DNA of 33,331 bases. Source: a virus. Below the pieces are notes generated by a model that did not search any database, was not told where the DNA came from, and saw only the letters and a program-made list of their open reading frames with translations. The position numbers and the translations under genes are program-made. How positions within the stretch are numbered: position 1 is the first letter of the stretch; the number at the start of each line of letters is the position of its first letter. Where the stretch lies: positions 1 through 33,331 of the IMG/VR virus record IMGVR_UViG_3300042523_000108. The stretch is one strand, 5' to 3'. This document shows, piece after piece, positions 6,876 through 14,302 of this stretch.

Positions 6876-7121
6876 ATGAGCAACACAACACCAATGCAAG
6901 AACTATTGGACTACATCCAAAATTCCAATGCGCTCACATTCTTACCCGAGCAGCTATCCTCAGTAATTGAGAAAAAGTATTTACCACTAGAAAAATCAAC
7001 CATTACCAATGCGTTTGATGCTGGCGAATCTAACATTTGGAACTCAAAAAGAGATGAAGGTTTTGATTTTGAAGGAGGTGCAGATTATTACAAACAAACT
7101 TTTACTAACAACAATGACTAA
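6876..7121 (+). CDS. Small conserved-looking phage protein
   Basis: 81 residues; central EKKYLPLEKSTITNAFDAGE and a C-terminal GGADYYKQTF. Short proteins with this PLEK..I..A...G layout and a YY.. tail are familiar from Flavobacterium-type phages, but I know no function. First gene after P2. Confidence 0.65.
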   Translation: MSNTTPMQELLDYIQNSNALTFLPEQLSSVIEKKYLPLEKSTITNAFDAGESNIWNSKRDEGFDFEGGADYYKQTFTNNND

Positions 7122-7299
7122 CACAGAATCAATCAAAGCCGTTTTAATCAAGCAGATTATTGATAGCGGCAGTAACATCCCACTAGGCACTTTAACAGGT
7201 AACATTAACCTGCTTATCAAGTCGGCTGAGTTGGATGGCTTTACGCAAGCTAAAGAAATTATGTTTCCAACTATTACAGACCATCCAAATACTATCTAA
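7114..7299 (+). CDS. Hypothetical small protein
   Basis: ATG 7114 gives 61 residues (MTNTESIKAVLIKQIIDSG) overlapping the previous gene by 8 nt; the longer in-frame start at 7009 would lie deep inside that gene. Helical, with NIPLGTLTGNINLLI in the middle. Unknown function; abuts the next ATG at 7300 directly. Confidence 0.55.
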   Translation: MTNTESIKAVLIKQIIDSGSNIPLGTLTGNINLLIKSAELDGFTQAKEIMFPTITDHPNTI

Positions 7300-7641
7300 A
7301 TGGAAAACAAAACACACTTTAAAAAGCTACTTAATCCAATGTATTTAGGTAGCCATGACCTTGAGGCTGGCAAAGAGTACAAAGTAACCATTGAACGCAT
7401 CCAACAAGATGTAGAAGTAATTGGCGATGGCGGCAAGAAACAAAAGAAAGCTATTTGTCACTTTAAGGGAGCATCTAAACCAATGATTTTAAACGCTACC
7501 AATATGAAAATGATTAGCGTAGTAACAGGCTCAAAGTTTATTGAGGATTGGATAGGAAAATCAGTCTTTATATCAATAAAGCAAGAAAGAGCATTTGGCG
7601 AGTCTATGGATGTAGTACGAGTATTAAACAAACAAGCATAA
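7300..7641 (+). CDS. Conserved phage protein paired with exonuclease
   Basis: 113 residues, beta-rich: EYKVTIERI, a KKQKKAICHFKG strand, MILNATNMKMI, IEDWIGKSVFI and DVVRVLN. The W-I-G-K-...-I pattern occurs in small phage proteins that precede YqaJ-type exonucleases, possibly OB-fold DNA-binding partners. The stop overlaps the exonuclease start (TAATG), so the two are translationally coupled. Role in recombination is inferred from this pairing. Confidence 0.65.
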   Translation: MENKTHFKKLLNPMYLGSHDLEAGKEYKVTIERIQQDVEVIGDGGKKQKKAICHFKGASKPMILNATNMKMISVVTGSKFIEDWIGKSVFISIKQERAFGESMDVVRVLNKQA

Positions 7642-8381
7642 TGGACAACTTAATATTTAGGTGCCATTCATTAGGTGATTTAATGGGTGCTAAAGGATTA
7701 GGCTTGACTGGCGAAAAGCGAGCAATACATTCCTACATTGAAATGTTCGAAAACAGAACAAGTGAGATAAAGTCAAAATATTTAGAAAAGGGCATTTTTA
7801 ACGAATCTGAGGCAATTACTTTAGTTAATGATGTATTGCAGTCTAACTTTACAAAGAACGAAGTAAGGATGGCTAATGACCTTATTACGGGTGAATGCGA
7901 TATTGAAGACTCAAACGAAATTGTGGATGTAAAATGCAGTTGGGATAGATTTACGTTTTTAGACTCGTTTTCTGGTGGCGGCAAGAATTACGAATGGCAA
8001 CTTAGAGGTTATATGCAACTATACGAAAAACCAAAAGCCAGTGTAATTTATTGTTTAACCGACAAACCCGACCACATGATGAAAAAAGAATTGGAACGTG
8101 CAGCAGATAAATATAATGGTGATTTGCCTGACACAATTATGATTCAAATGGTAATAAATTCTTTTTTTGATAGGGATAATTTTAACCTATTTTTACAAGA
8201 GATACCAATAGACCTAAAAGACAGTTACGTTCAAAGGGCGATTGATAACTTTGTTCACATACCTAAAGAAAACCGAATTAAACGCTTTCAGTTTGATTAT
8301 TCTGAGGCTACTAATGCAAAGATAGGCGAGCGAGTAAATGATGCTAGAAACTATTTAAAAACCATCTTCAATGAAAGTTAA
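7641..8381 (+). CDS. YqaJ/lambda-Exo-like PD-(D/E)XK exonuclease
   Basis: With start ATG 7641 (TAATG overlap) the product has 246 residues; the longer in-frame start at 7548 would intrude on the previous gene. The nuclease core is visible: Asp87 in TGECDIED, the DVK motif at 96-98 (EIVDVKCSW), and the YqaJ helix with Gln120 and Tyr124 (YEWQLRGYMQLY). It should resect DNA ends for single-strand annealing recombination or replication. A matching annealase such as Beta or RecT was not found; the DUF3127 protein downstream may cover single-strand binding. Confidence 0.8.
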   Translation: MDNLIFRCHSLGDLMGAKGLGLTGEKRAIHSYIEMFENRTSEIKSKYLEKGIFNESEAITLVNDVLQSNFTKNEVRMANDLITGECDIEDSNEIVDVKCSWDRFTFLDSFSGGGKNYEWQLRGYMQLYEKPKASVIYCLTDKPDHMMKKELERAADKYNGDLPDTIMIQMVINSFFDRDNFNLFLQEIPIDLKDSYVQRAIDNFVHIPKENRIKRFQFDYSEATNAKIGERVNDARNYLKTIFNES

Positions 8382-8481
8382 ACCATTTAAACCTTTAGGC
8401 AATAAAGTAAAGAAGCCTAAAATAAAACTAAACAAATCACAAAAATTAGACAAATTAATTAAATCACTTTTTATCAAATAA
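8371..8481 (+). CDS. 36-residue lysine-rich peptide
   Basis: ATG 8371 overlaps the exonuclease end by 11 nt and reads MKVKPFKPLGNKVKKPKIK, then LNKSQKLDKLIKSLFIK before TAA 8479-8481. About a third of the residues are Lys and almost none are acidic, so it could bind nucleic acid. It fills the gap to the DUF3127 gene exactly. Supported by frame and position only. Confidence 0.45.
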   Translation: MKVKPFKPLGNKVKKPKIKLNKSQKLDKLIKSLFIK

Positions 8482-8484
8482 ATT

Positions 8485-8745
8485 ATGGAAATCCAAGGCG
8501 TATTAAAACAGATTCTACCATTAGAATCAAACGAAACAAAGTCAGGAAAGGCTTGGCAAAAGCAAACGATTATCGTAGAAACCCAAGAAACTTATCCAAA
8601 GTTAATTGCAGTTGAGGTAAGCGAGAAAGCAATAAGCAGGCTGCAAGACTATCAAATAGGTCAAACTATAACCTGCTCGATTAACATCGAATCTAGGGAG
8701 TATAATGGCAGGTGGTTTACATCGGTAAAGGCGTGGAAAATCTAA
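8485..8745 (+). CDS. DUF3127 OB-fold-like protein
   Basis: 86 residues matching DUF3127 (PF11325), a family common in Bacteroidota: MEIQGVLKQILPLES, SGKAWQKQTIIVET, AVEVSEK, then SINIESREYNGRWFTSVKAW. The family is usually taken as OB-fold, single-strand DNA-binding-like. Here it follows the exonuclease, so a role in protecting or annealing the resected strand is likely. It is also a useful host marker. Confidence 0.85.
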   Translation: MEIQGVLKQILPLESNETKSGKAWQKQTIIVETQETYPKLIAVEVSEKAISRLQDYQIGQTITCSINIESREYNGRWFTSVKAWKI

Positions 8746-8747
8746 AT

Positions 8748-8781
8748 TAACAAGGCGGTAGGCGGGAAACTGCTTACTGCC
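8748..8781 (+). promoter_or_regulatory. Leader hairpin B: TAACAAGG, 10-bp stem
   Basis: Stem 8754-8763 (GGCGGTAGGC) with 8772-8781 (GCTTACTGCC), two G-T pairs, loop GGGAAACT. No T-tract follows. It starts with the same TAACAAGG as hairpin A (here 8748-8755) and also ends exactly 16 nt before an ATG (8798). Stem sequence differs from hairpin A, so shape and spacing rather than sequence are shared. Confidence 0.6.
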
Positions 8782-8797
8782 ATTAACAACTAACACA

Positions 8798-9043
8798 ATG
8801 ACAAAAGTAATAATAATAGGAGAGCAACTCGAAAAGAAAGAATTAAAACCGATTAAGTTTGTATACTTCTTTTCAATTCAACATGGTGCTGAGGAAACGG
8901 AAATAAAACCTAAAAGCTACGAAAACATAGAATTGATTTGTAAAGATTTTGCAGCCTTTGGTTTTGATTTAATGTATGCCTACTTTAATGATAGAAACGC
9001 TGGCTCTTTATATCTAGGACACTTTAATGACGGCATTGTATGA
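8798..9043 (+). CDS. Hypothetical protein after leader hairpin B
   Basis: 81 residues: a beta-strand start (TKVIIIGEQL), FVYFFSIQHGAEETEIKP, then FGFDLMYAYFNDRNAGSLYLG. No family recognised. It overlaps the next gene as ATGA. Confidence 0.6.
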   Translation: MTKVIIIGEQLEKKELKPIKFVYFFSIQHGAEETEIKPKSYENIELICKDFAAFGFDLMYAYFNDRNAGSLYLGHFNDGIV

Positions 9044-9333
9044 ACCAAAAACTAATTAACGAATACATCCAATGGAGCAAAGAAACCTTTGGCGATGAAA
9101 GATGGCTAGACGTATTATCCAAACTGCGACACGAAGAAGTTTGGGAGTTTAGAAAGGCAGTAGTCTTAGACGGCAGAACTGAGCAAGCGGATGAACTAGC
9201 AGACTGCTTCCTATTAATGTTTAAAATGGCGCATTTAACAGGCTTTAACGTAGAAGATATAGAGGCAGCGATGGCGAAGAAATTAATTGAATTACATACT
9301 AGAACTTACGAAAATGGAAAAAGAATCAAATAA
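9040..9333 (+). CDS. MazG-like nucleotide pyrophosphohydrolase (DUF550 type)
   Basis: 97 residues. The metal-binding pattern of all-alpha NTP pyrophosphohydrolases is seen as LRHEEVWEFRKAV followed by QADELADCFLLMFKMAH, then an AAMAKKLIEL helix. Such enzymes hydrolyse dNTPs to dNMPs and pyrophosphate; in phages they may clean nucleotide pools or remove modified dNTPs. Length fits the small phage forms. It lies among replication genes. Confidence 0.75.
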   Translation: MNQKLINEYIQWSKETFGDERWLDVLSKLRHEEVWEFRKAVVLDGRTEQADELADCFLLMFKMAHLTGFNVEDIEAAMAKKLIELHTRTYENGKRIK

Positions 9334-9526
9334 AATGACGGCAGTTGAGTGGTTATGGGAACAAATAGATGAAATCTTGCCTTTTTCAGTAGATACAGAA
9401 ACAGGTATTAAGTTATACAACGCCAAAGAACAAGCCAAAGAAATGGAAAAAGAGCAGAATAATAGGTATTATAATTCTGGTAAATGTATGAAGATATATA
9501 AAGAATTTTACGGAGGTAACAAATGA
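9314..9526 (+). CDS. Small TAVEWL-motif phage protein
   Basis: ATG 9314 gives 70 residues (MEKESNKMTAVEWLWEQ); an in-frame ATG at 9287 is further inside the previous gene and one at 9335 begins directly at TAVEWL. The AKEQAKEMEKEQ helix and the TAVEWL start are familiar from many Flavobacterium-type phages, without known function. Overlaps the next gene by ATGA. Confidence 0.65.
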   Translation: MEKESNKMTAVEWLWEQIDEILPFSVDTETGIKLYNAKEQAKEMEKEQNNRYYNSGKCMKIYKEFYGGNK

Positions 9527-9720
9527 CACCACAAGAAAAAGCAATAGAGTTAGTAGATAAATTTTATTTAATTGAGGAAAGCCAAGAATGTGATGCGTGG
9601 ATTGACGGATATTTAGCAAAAAAATGTGCATTAATTGCAGTTGATGAACTATTGGAAGAATGTAGATTAGAAAGAGATTGGTATTGGGAACAAGTTAAAA
9701 CCGAAATAGAAAAATTATGA
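9523..9720 (+). CDS. Small helical phage protein
   Basis: 65 residues: TPQEKAIELVDKFYL, KKCALIAVDELLEECR and a C-terminal YWEQVKTEIEKL. This arrangement is common next to TAVEWL proteins in Bacteroidota phages. Role unknown. Overlaps both neighbours by four bases. Confidence 0.65.
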   Translation: MTPQEKAIELVDKFYLIEESQECDAWIDGYLAKKCALIAVDELLEECRLERDWYWEQVKTEIEKL

Positions 9721-10061
9721 CACTACTAATAAGCAAACCAAACTTTTACGTCAGAGTTCACGGGGTTAACAAACACAAGATTACACTTGACGGCATCATT
9801 TGGGCAGTAACTAAAGTAAGCGGCTACTCAGAAAAGGAACTAACATCCAACAACCGCAAACGAGAGATATTGTGGTGGAGGCATTGCATAGCTTACTTAG
9901 CTTGCAAGCATACTTATTCAAGCCTACAATCAATCGGATTAAGATTAGGAGGGCGTGACCACACAACTATAATGAACGCTAGGACAAAGATTCAGAATTA
10001 TCTTGATTATAAGGATGCACTTTTTGTGGATAGGATTAAAAAAATTGAAACGCTATTATGA
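9717..10061 (+). CDS. Stand-alone DnaA domain IV-like DNA-binding protein
   Basis: 114 residues. The signature GGRDHTTIMNAR (78-89) is that of DnaA domain IV, the part that reads DnaA boxes, preceded by the expected helices (KITLDGIIWAVTKVSGYSEK, then a CIAYLACKHT helix). There is no AAA+ ATPase domain, so it could bind DNA but not drive melting by itself. The gene ends about 300 nt before an iteron-like cluster and the primase gene, so it may mark the phage origin or compete with host DnaA. Domain call is solid; role is inferred. Confidence 0.85.
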   Translation: MTLLISKPNFYVRVHGVNKHKITLDGIIWAVTKVSGYSEKELTSNNRKREILWWRHCIAYLACKHTYSSLQSIGLRLGGRDHTTIMNARTKIQNYLDYKDALFVDRIKKIETLL

Positions 10062-10342
10062 TATTAGAAAGAACTATTATCCAAAACTTGCTTATGGCTT
10101 ATATGTGCAGCAAGGCAGCATCAGAGGCAATGCAGACTGTTTGGAGTTGCAGAGATGCAATAGACAACAAGCACATAATAGGAGTAATTAAAGAAGCTAA
10201 ACCCAAAATAAACTACTTCATAAAACAAATTGATGAAACCTTACTAAGCGATGCCAGATTCAAAAGCAAAGATTGGGAGCAACTTCAAGATTCGATGTAT
10301 AAGGTGCTAGAGGGTTTGGATGATGAATTAAAGAAACTATGA
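10058..10342 (+). CDS. Hypothetical helical protein
   Basis: 94 residues, all helical, with SKAASEAMQTVWSCRDAI and an acidic-amphipathic C-terminus (YKVLEGLDDELKKL). Overlaps the DnaA-like gene and the following small gene by ATGA each. Not recognised. Confidence 0.6.
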   Translation: MILERTIIQNLLMAYMCSKAASEAMQTVWSCRDAIDNKHIIGVIKEAKPKINYFIKQIDETLLSDARFKSKDWEQLQDSMYKVLEGLDDELKKL

Positions 10343-10479
10343 AAAAGTGCGGAAAGGAGAATGACACATTAGACGCATTGTCACATTTTTTGGCTAGTTC
10401 ATCTGTTATAGAAATGATAATGGCAAAAGTTTTTCCAAAAGTTTCTGAAAAGGTCAAAAATGTGTCTCATCTGGAATAG
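10339..10479 (+). CDS. 46-residue small protein
   Basis: ATG 10339 overlaps the previous stop (ATGA) and the frame runs to TAG 10477-10479: MKKCGKENDTLDALSHFL, then ASSSVIEMIMAKVFPKV and EKVKNVSHLE. Coupled start and lack of any other frame support it. The iteron-like repeats begin within it (10361), so the DNA may serve two purposes. No family. Confidence 0.5.
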   Translation: MKKCGKENDTLDALSHFLASSSVIEMIMAKVFPKVSEKVKNVSHLE

Positions 10480-10532
10480 CCCTTGCAAACATTGAGTTTT
10501 TTATATTGCAATGTGTCATTTCAATGTGTCAT
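10361..10532. repeat. Iteron-like cluster, AATGTGTCAT / ATGACACATT (candidate origin or operator)
   Basis: Two direct copies of CAATGTGTCAT lie at 10509-10519 and 10522-10532 (13-bp period). The reverse complement ATGACACATT is at 10361-10370, and near copies are TGTCACATT at 10379 and AATGTGTCTCAT at 10459-10470. Between them is AT-rich DNA (GAGTTTTTTATAT). The position just before the primase-helicase and after a DnaA-domain protein suggests a replication origin; a repressor operator is the alternative. Confidence 0.55.
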
Positions 10533-10589
10533 AACCGACATTTTTATTAAAAAGATTTGCACAATGGTATTAGTTTTAATAAATAGATG

Positions 10590-10597
10590 TAGTTTTG
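10590..10597 (+). promoter_or_regulatory. Promoter P4, -7 box only
   Basis: TAGTTTTG matches TAnnTTTG. No good TTG lies at the expected 19-nt distance, so an activator may be needed. The predicted start, about 10602-10604, coincides with the 5' edge of the structured leader RNA, which supports the assignment. Confidence 0.5.
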
Positions 10598-10602
10598 TTC
10601 TA

Positions 10603-10689
10603 TAAAATCGGGTTTCAGCGGCGGCTGTCTAAAAGGTTTGAATGACCCTTTCCCGATATTTTTTAAGTCATTCAACTAAAACATTCAAA
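10603..10689 (+). ncRNA. Structured leader RNA: three-way junction with two alternative pseudoknots
   Basis: Closing helix ATCGGG (10607-10612) with CCCGAT (10652-10657), extendable by A-T pairs. Inside, hairpin 1 is CAGC-GGCG-GCTG (10616-10627) and hairpin 2 is AAAGG (10632-10636) with CCTTT (10647-10651). The loop of hairpin 2, TTTGAATGAC (10637-10646), is complementary to two downstream sites: GTCATTCAA (10667-10675, 9 bp) and CATTCAAA (10682-10689, 8 bp), the second only two bases before the primase ATG. A T-run (10659-10664) follows the closing helix. So the same loop could either pair next to a terminator-like T-run or mask the start site. This is the design of a switch or of a small terminated RNA. 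I do not recognise it as a known riboswitch class. Confidence 0.6.
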
Positions 10690-10691
10690 GT

Positions 10692-13070
10692 ATGAGTAAA
10701 ATATTAGTATCAGTATTTAAGAGCGCACAAGATGCCTCTAACCCTTTTCATAGGGCAGTAGAAATTTGCTTGCAGCGAATTATCGAAGGAAATTCCAAAG
10801 AACTTGTAGAAAAGTTTAGATTAACCAAAGAAGATAAGTATAAGAAGCAATTGCCTGGTGTTTGTTTTAATGGAACTTTTAGCCATAGAGCCAATAAAAA
10901 TATTATAGAACCTAGCGGTTTGATGATTGTTGATTTTGATAAGTTCCCAAATATGGAAATATTAAATCAAACTAAGCAGAGATTAATAAATTTACCTTAT
11001 ATCTTTTCTGTATTCATTTCACCATCTGGTAGCGGATTAAAAGCATTGGTTAAGATTCCAAAGGATGCCGAAAACTTTAAAGGTTACTTTAATGCTTTTA
11101 TGGCTGAGATTGACAGTCCTTATTTTGATAAGTCAACTAAAGATATAAGCAGATTTTGTTACGAAAGTTATGACCCTGAACTATATTATAATCCCGATGC
11201 GATTGAATACGATACTATTGAGGTAGAAGAATACACAGAGATTGGTTCAACTTATAGTGATGTGGTAGTTCCATTAAAATCTGAATCACAAATTATTGAT
11301 AGGCTAACTACTTGGTTCAATAAAAAGTACAGTATGGCAAATGGTGAAAGGAATAGTAATCTTTTTAAGTTTGCTATGAGTTTAAATGATTTCGGCATTA
11401 GTCAAATAACTTCATCTAATCATCTGCTTAAATATGCTGAAAAAGATTTTAATGGCAATGAGATACAAGACTTGGTAAATAGTGCCTACAAGCGTGGTAA
11501 AAATACCTTTAGCACAAAGTTTTTTGAAGATAGCAACACAAAGTCACATATTCAAAAACAAATATTAAGTGGCAAAAGAGTTGAACAAATTAAGACTAAC
11601 TTAGAAAGAGCATCTAATCCACACGAAATAGAAACCATTGAGCGAGTTAAGGAATCGATGGAGGTAGATGACTTTTGGAATGTATCAGATAAGGGTAGAA
11701 TTTCATTAAGTCCTCTTAAATTTAAGAAATGGTTAGAGCAAGAAAACTTTATGAAGTATTATCCTGCGGGCGGTAATACTTATACATTCATAAAAAGACA
11801 AGGTAATTTTATTGAGGAAACAAATGAGAAACGAATAAAGGATTTTGTTTTAGAATACTTACTTGCCAATGATAAAATAGGAATTAAGCCATACGATTAC
11901 ATAGCAGGTAACCCTCAGTTCTTTACTCCAAACTATTTATCCTTTCTAAAGTCGGCAGACATTAAAATGAAAGAGGATACTCAAACAGAGTGTTTTATTT
12001 ATTATGAAAACTTAGCCTTAAAGATTACCGACAACAAAACTGAAAAGATAGACTATCTAAATTTAGATGGCTACGTTTGGAAGAATCAAATTATTAATAG
12101 AACCTATACAGACACCGACCATCACGAGGCAATATTCAGAGAGTTTATCTGGTTAATTAGCGGTAAGAATAGAGATAGATACAATACTTTTAAATCAGTT
12201 ATTGGTTATCTATTGCACACCTTTAAGACATCAGCAAATAACAAGGCTATTATTTTCAACGATGAAACAATAAGCGAGAATCCTAATGGCGGAAGCGGCA
12301 AAGGTGTGTTTTGGAATGCTATTTCTAAGATGAAAAAGGTTAGCATGATTGATGGAAAATCGTTTGAGTTTACAAAAACTTTCCCTTATCAGACAGTTAG
12401 CACAGATTGTCAAGTTCTGGTGTTTGATGACGTTAAAAAGAACTTTACTTTTGAATCATTATTTAGTTTAATTACTGAGGGAATTACCATTGAGTACAAA
12501 GGGCAGGATGCAATTAAGTTACCAATCCAAAAAAGTCCTAAAATATTAATTACTACTAACTACACGGTGGGTGGGGTAGGTGGTTCATTTGAGCGCAGAA
12601 AGTTTGAGGTTGAAATGAGCAGCTACTTTAATTCAAACAATACACCTCTAGACCATTTCGGGCATTTATTATTTGATGATTGGGTTGATGAAGAATGGGC
12701 AAGGTTTGATGCTTATATGGTTAATTGCTTGCAGTACTATTTAAAGAATGGTTTAGTTAATAATGAGTTCGGAAATCTTTTAACTAGAAAGTTTATTGTT
12801 GAAACTGCTCACGAATTTTTTGAATGGACCAAAGAAGGAAACATTAAACTAAACGAAAGGCTTTACAAGGGAACTATATTTGAAGATTTTGTTAATGAAT
12901 ATCCAGACTTCAAGAAGTTTCTAAGTCAAAAGAAATTTAAGAAGTGGTTAGAACTCTATGCAATATTTGTTGATGCAAAATATACAGAAGGTCGAGGTGT
13001 GGATGGTAGATGGTTTCAACTTTCAAAAGATATTATCGAGCCAATGTTTAAAACAGATATACCTTTTTAA
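10692..13070 (+). CDS. Primase-helicase: VirE-N/BT4734-like domain plus DUF5906-type helicase
   Basis: 792 residues. N-terminal domain (about 1-180) matches the BT4734/VirE-N family: SGLMIVDFDKF (75-85) and SPSGSGLKALV (110-120), the pattern of an archaeo-eukaryotic-type primase core. A helical middle follows. The C-terminal part (about 500-700) is a phage SF3/DUF5906-like AAA+ helicase: Walker A in NPNGGSGKGV near 530, Walker B VLVFDDV near 577, sensor KILITTNY near 620 and an arginine pair in SFERRKFEVE near 635. It should prime and unwind DNA at the phage fork. Start ATG 10692 follows the structured leader and lacks a Shine-Dalgarno. Confidence 0.85.
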   Translation: MSKILVSVFKSAQDASNPFHRAVEICLQRIIEGNSKELVEKFRLTKEDKYKKQLPGVCFNGTFSHRANKNIIEPSGLMIVDFDKFPNMEILNQTKQRLINLPYIFSVFISPSGSGLKALVKIPKDAENFKGYFNAFMAEIDSPYFDKSTKDISRFCYESYDPELYYNPDAIEYDTIEVEEYTEIGSTYSDVVVPLKSESQIIDRLTTWFNKKYSMANGERNSNLFKFAMSLNDFGISQITSSNHLLKYAEKDFNGNEIQDLVNSAYKRGKNTFSTKFFEDSNTKSHIQKQILSGKRVEQIKTNLERASNPHEIETIERVKESMEVDDFWNVSDKGRISLSPLKFKKWLEQENFMKYYPAGGNTYTFIKRQGNFIEETNEKRIKDFVLEYLLANDKIGIKPYDYIAGNPQFFTPNYLSFLKSADIKMKEDTQTECFIYYENLALKITDNKTEKIDYLNLDGYVWKNQIINRTYTDTDHHEAIFREFIWLISGKNRDRYNTFKSVIGYLLHTFKTSANNKAIIFNDETISENPNGGSGKGVFWNAISKMKKVSMIDGKSFEFTKTFPYQTVSTDCQVLVFDDVKKNFTFESLFSLITEGITIEYKGQDAIKLPIQKSPKILITTNYTVGGVGGSFERRKFEVEMSSYFNSNNTPLDHFGHLLFDDWVDEEWARFDAYMVNCLQYYLKNGLVNNEFGNLLTRKFIVETAHEFFEWTKEGNIKLNERLYKGTIFEDFVNEYPDFKKFLSQKKFKKWLELYAIFVDAKYTEGRGVDGRWFQLSKDIIEPMFKTDIPF

Positions 13071-13072
13071 TT

Positions 13073-14302
13073 ATGTTTGAATTAAGAGATTATCAACAAA
13101 TTGCAGTTAATAACGGCAATGAGATATTAAAAGCCAATGGCATATTAATATTGAACTTTGAAGTTAGAACAGGTAAAACTCATATTGCTTTGGCTATTGC
13201 AAGTGATTATCAAAATACTTTGTTTGTCACTAAAAAGAAAGCGATAAGCAGTATTGAATCAGACTATAAAATGGCTGAACATTGCAATAAGCTAACGGTT
13301 ATTAATTACGAGCAGCTAAGTAAATACAAAGCGGAGTATGACTTAGTAATATTTGATGAATCTCACGGACTAGGAGCGTTCCCAAAGCCAAACAAAAAGA
13401 TTAAAGAGGCGGCTAATGTTTGCTTAAATGGATGCGATGTTATTTTAATGAGTGGAACACTTATGCCAGAATCCAATGCCCAGATATTTCATCAATTATG
13501 GGTGAGCAGTTGCAGCCCATTCAAAGATTATAAGAACTTTTATAGGTGGTTTGAATCATTTGGTAAGCCTAAATTAAAATATACATCATACGGAACTTGT
13601 AATGATTATAGCGATGTTAGTTACGATAAGATAAGACCTTACATTGAACCGATAATATTAACTAAAACACAGGGCGAAGCGGGGTTTGTTAGCGAAATAG
13701 TGGAGCAGGTGTGTACAGTTATAATGCAGCCAAGTACTTACAATGTAATTACCAAGTTAAAGAATGATAAAGTGGTTGAAGGTAAGAATGGAGTAGTTCT
13801 GGCAGATACGGCAGTAAAGGAAATGCAGAAGTTACACCAACTATACAGCGGCACAATAAAGTTTGAAGATGGAAGTAGGTTTGTATTTGATGAAACAAAG
13901 TCTAAGTTCATAGCACAAAAGTTTAAGAATCAAAAGATAGCCATATTTTATAAGTTCATTGCTGAACTTGAAGCAATCAAACGGCATATTGATGTAACAG
14001 ATAATATACATGAGTTCAATACCACAGATAAAAACATAGCCTTGCAGATAGTTAGTGGCAGGGAAGGGATAAACCTAAGTGCAGCTAGTGCGATTGTTTA
14101 CTATAACATTGATTTTAGCGCAGTAAGTTATTGGCAGAGCAGAGATAGGATGACTACTAAGGATAGAGTTAAAAGTAATATCTATTGGATATTTTCTCAT
14201 AAAGGGATAGAGAATCAAATTTATAAAGCAGTAATGAATAAGAAAGACTTTACACTTCAAACTTTTAAGAAATGGCATCAAAACACCAATCAAGGATTAT
14301 AA
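13073..14302 (+). CDS. SF2 DNA helicase (SNF2/DEAD-like)
   Basis: 409 residues. Motif Q-like start FELRDYQQIAV, Walker A EVRTGKT (30-36), motif II VIFDESHGLG (DESH near 95), motif III LMSGTLMPES near 125, and motifs V/VI IVSGREGINLS and QSRDRM in the C-terminal half. An ATP-dependent DNA translocase or helicase common in phage replication blocks, where it may handle forks or recombination intermediates. It starts two bases after the primase stop and overlaps the nuclease gene by 31 nt. Confidence 0.85.
   Translation: MFELRDYQQIAVNNGNEILKANGILILNFEVRTGKTHIALAIASDYQNTLFVTKKKAISSIESDYKMAEHCNKLTVINYEQLSKYKAEYDLVIFDESHGLGAFPKPNKKIKEAANVCLNGCDVILMSGTLMPESNAQIFHQLWVSSCSPFKDYKNFYRWFESFGKPKLKYTSYGTCNDYSDVSYDKIRPYIEPIILTKTQGEAGFVSEIVEQVCTVIMQPSTYNVITKLKNDKVVEGKNGVVLADTAVKEMQKLHQLYSGTIKFEDGSRFVFDETKSKFIAQKFKNQKIAIFYKFIAELEAIKRHIDVTDNIHEFNTTDKNIALQIVSGREGINLSAASAIVYYNIDFSAVSYWQSRDRMTTKDRVKSNIYWIFSHKGIENQIYKAVMNKKDFTLQTFKKWHQNTNQGL

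Noticed and set aside
10025-10085. DnaA boxes TGTGGATAG and TTATCCAAA as an origin
   Set aside because: Each has one mismatch, both are in coding DNA, and such 9-mers are expected by chance; the iteron cluster is the better candidate.
10003-10191. 62-codon + frame overlapping the DnaA-like and 10058 genes
   Set aside because: Fully covered by two better genes joined by an ATGA overlap.
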